Assembly (NCBI GenBank): GCA_021780285.1
Contig: JAJXZA010000158.1
Coordinates: 1 to 5,297 of the forward strand
DNA length: 5,297 nucleotides
Reading direction: 5' to 3'
From: Planctomycetota bacterium
Lineage (GTDB): Bacteria; Planctomycetota; Phycisphaerae; WQYP01
Below are positions 5,026 through 5,297 of this stretch, piece after piece. The stretch's first letter is position 1; each line of letters starts with the position of its first letter. The notes beneath the pieces were generated by a model. The model had not been told where the DNA came from. It searched no databases and saw nothing but the letters and a program-made list of their open reading frames with translations. Position numbers and translations under genes: made by a program.

Positions 5026-5133
5026 GCCCGCCCATCAAATATCACATAACACATTATATTACAATAGCTTACGATAAATGGTGTCGCCGTCAACATGTCT
5101 TAAAATGGTAAAAAATAGGCGCGAAATGGTCTT

Positions 5134-5247
5134 GTTTGTGGTGAATTTAGCGTCATAATTTAAGTTGTATTCTTAGCCCAACTTTCGCACTTTGGCCCTG
5201 AAAACCGCATTATTTTGCAAATAAGGCCGAAAGTCTCCACCACAAAC
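5134..5247. repeat. nested inverted-repeat region
   Basis: GTTTGTGGTG (5134-5143) is inverse to CACCACAAAC (5238-5247). Inside this, ACTTTCG (5181-5187) is inverse to CGAAAGT (5228-5234). Further in, CTTTGGCC faces GGCCGAAAG with one bulge, around an AT-rich loop with a TTATTTTGCAAATAA near-palindrome. The 114-bp stretch could fold as a long stem or be a degenerate mobile repeat. Its left arm continues as TTGTGGTGAAT, the same 11 bases found at 3708-3718 on the other side of the XylR-like gene. Confidence 0.5.
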
Positions 5248-5252
5248 ACCCC

Positions 5253-5297
5253 TTAATTTTTGGGTTCTGGTATCTCCCAATGCTCCTGTAAAGCCGC
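5253..5297 (-). CDS. possible C-terminal end of a gene entering from the right (partial)
   Basis: On the minus strand the frame beginning at 5297 reads AALQEHWEIPEPKN and stops at TAA (5255-5253). The composition is protein-like, but 14 residues cannot be assigned to any family. The other two minus frames are also open over this short distance, so it may be chance. Confidence 0.3.
   Translation of the reverse strand, partial: AALQEHWEIPEPKN

Larger units (their letters stand above)
4952..5252. other. AT-rich upstream region of the XylR-like gene
   Basis: About 300 bp without a convincing gene. Composition shifts to AT-rich between about 4980 and 5220. A minus-strand TATAAT lies at 5058-5053 but lacks a good -35 partner. 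A TTGACG (5093-5088) has no matching -10 at normal spacing. The 19-bp palindrome (5007-5025) and the nested inverted repeats (5134-5247) are listed separately. The open plus-strand frame crossing from 4466 is the shadow of the regulator gene. Confidence 0.6.

Noticed and set aside
4466..5077. Plus-strand open frame of 203 codons
   Set aside because: Most of it is antisense to the well-supported XylR-like gene, and the rest crosses the AT-rich promoter region. The translation shows no domain.

Overview
The window looks like chromosomal DNA of a Planctomycetes/Verrucomicrobia/Lentisphaerae (PVC) type bacterium. The indicators are an H-X9-DG type pseudopilin, a PEP-CTERM surface protein and a XylR-like regulator that fuses a LacI-type ligand domain to an AraC-type DNA-binding domain. 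The lineage is inferred from these families, because no rRNA or marker gene is present. Every gene I can support lies on the minus strand, so the window reads from right to left.

Right part (5297 to 3794): the possible last codons of a gene entering from the right end at 5253. An AT-rich, palindrome-rich intergenic region of about 300 bp follows, then the XylR-like regulator (4951-3794). No sugar-utilisation gene is next to the regulator within the window.

Middle (3793 to 2613): an inverted-repeat element (about 3592-3757) built from TTGTGTCGTTGTG-like units, then a TATAAT-type promoter and a two-gene nucleotidyltransferase/HEPN pair joined by an ATGA overlap. This is the arrangement of MNT-HEPN toxin-antitoxin modules. 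The HEPN partner is of the UPF0332-like type and carries an unusual proline in its conserved helix.

Left part (2612 to 161): a GC-rich intergenic region with short repeats and hairpins, then a near-consensus sigma70-type promoter (2271-2298). It fires directly into a well-supported cobalamin riboswitch (2261-2042) with a P13-like hairpin after it. About 180 nt further on, the riboswitch leader reaches a PEP-CTERM surface protein (1857-904) and, 2 nt after its stop codon, a type II/IV-pilin-like H-X9-DG pseudopilin (901-161). The promoter, riboswitch and two genes form one transcription unit. It appears to place a cell-surface protein and a pseudopilin under vitamin B12 control, and this is the most interesting part of the window. 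A role in surface capture or uptake of corrinoids is an inference.

Left edge (160 to 1): a short intergenic region with repeated GTTAACAT and ATTGTGTT motifs and a small hairpin, then what may be the first 11 codons of another leftward gene.
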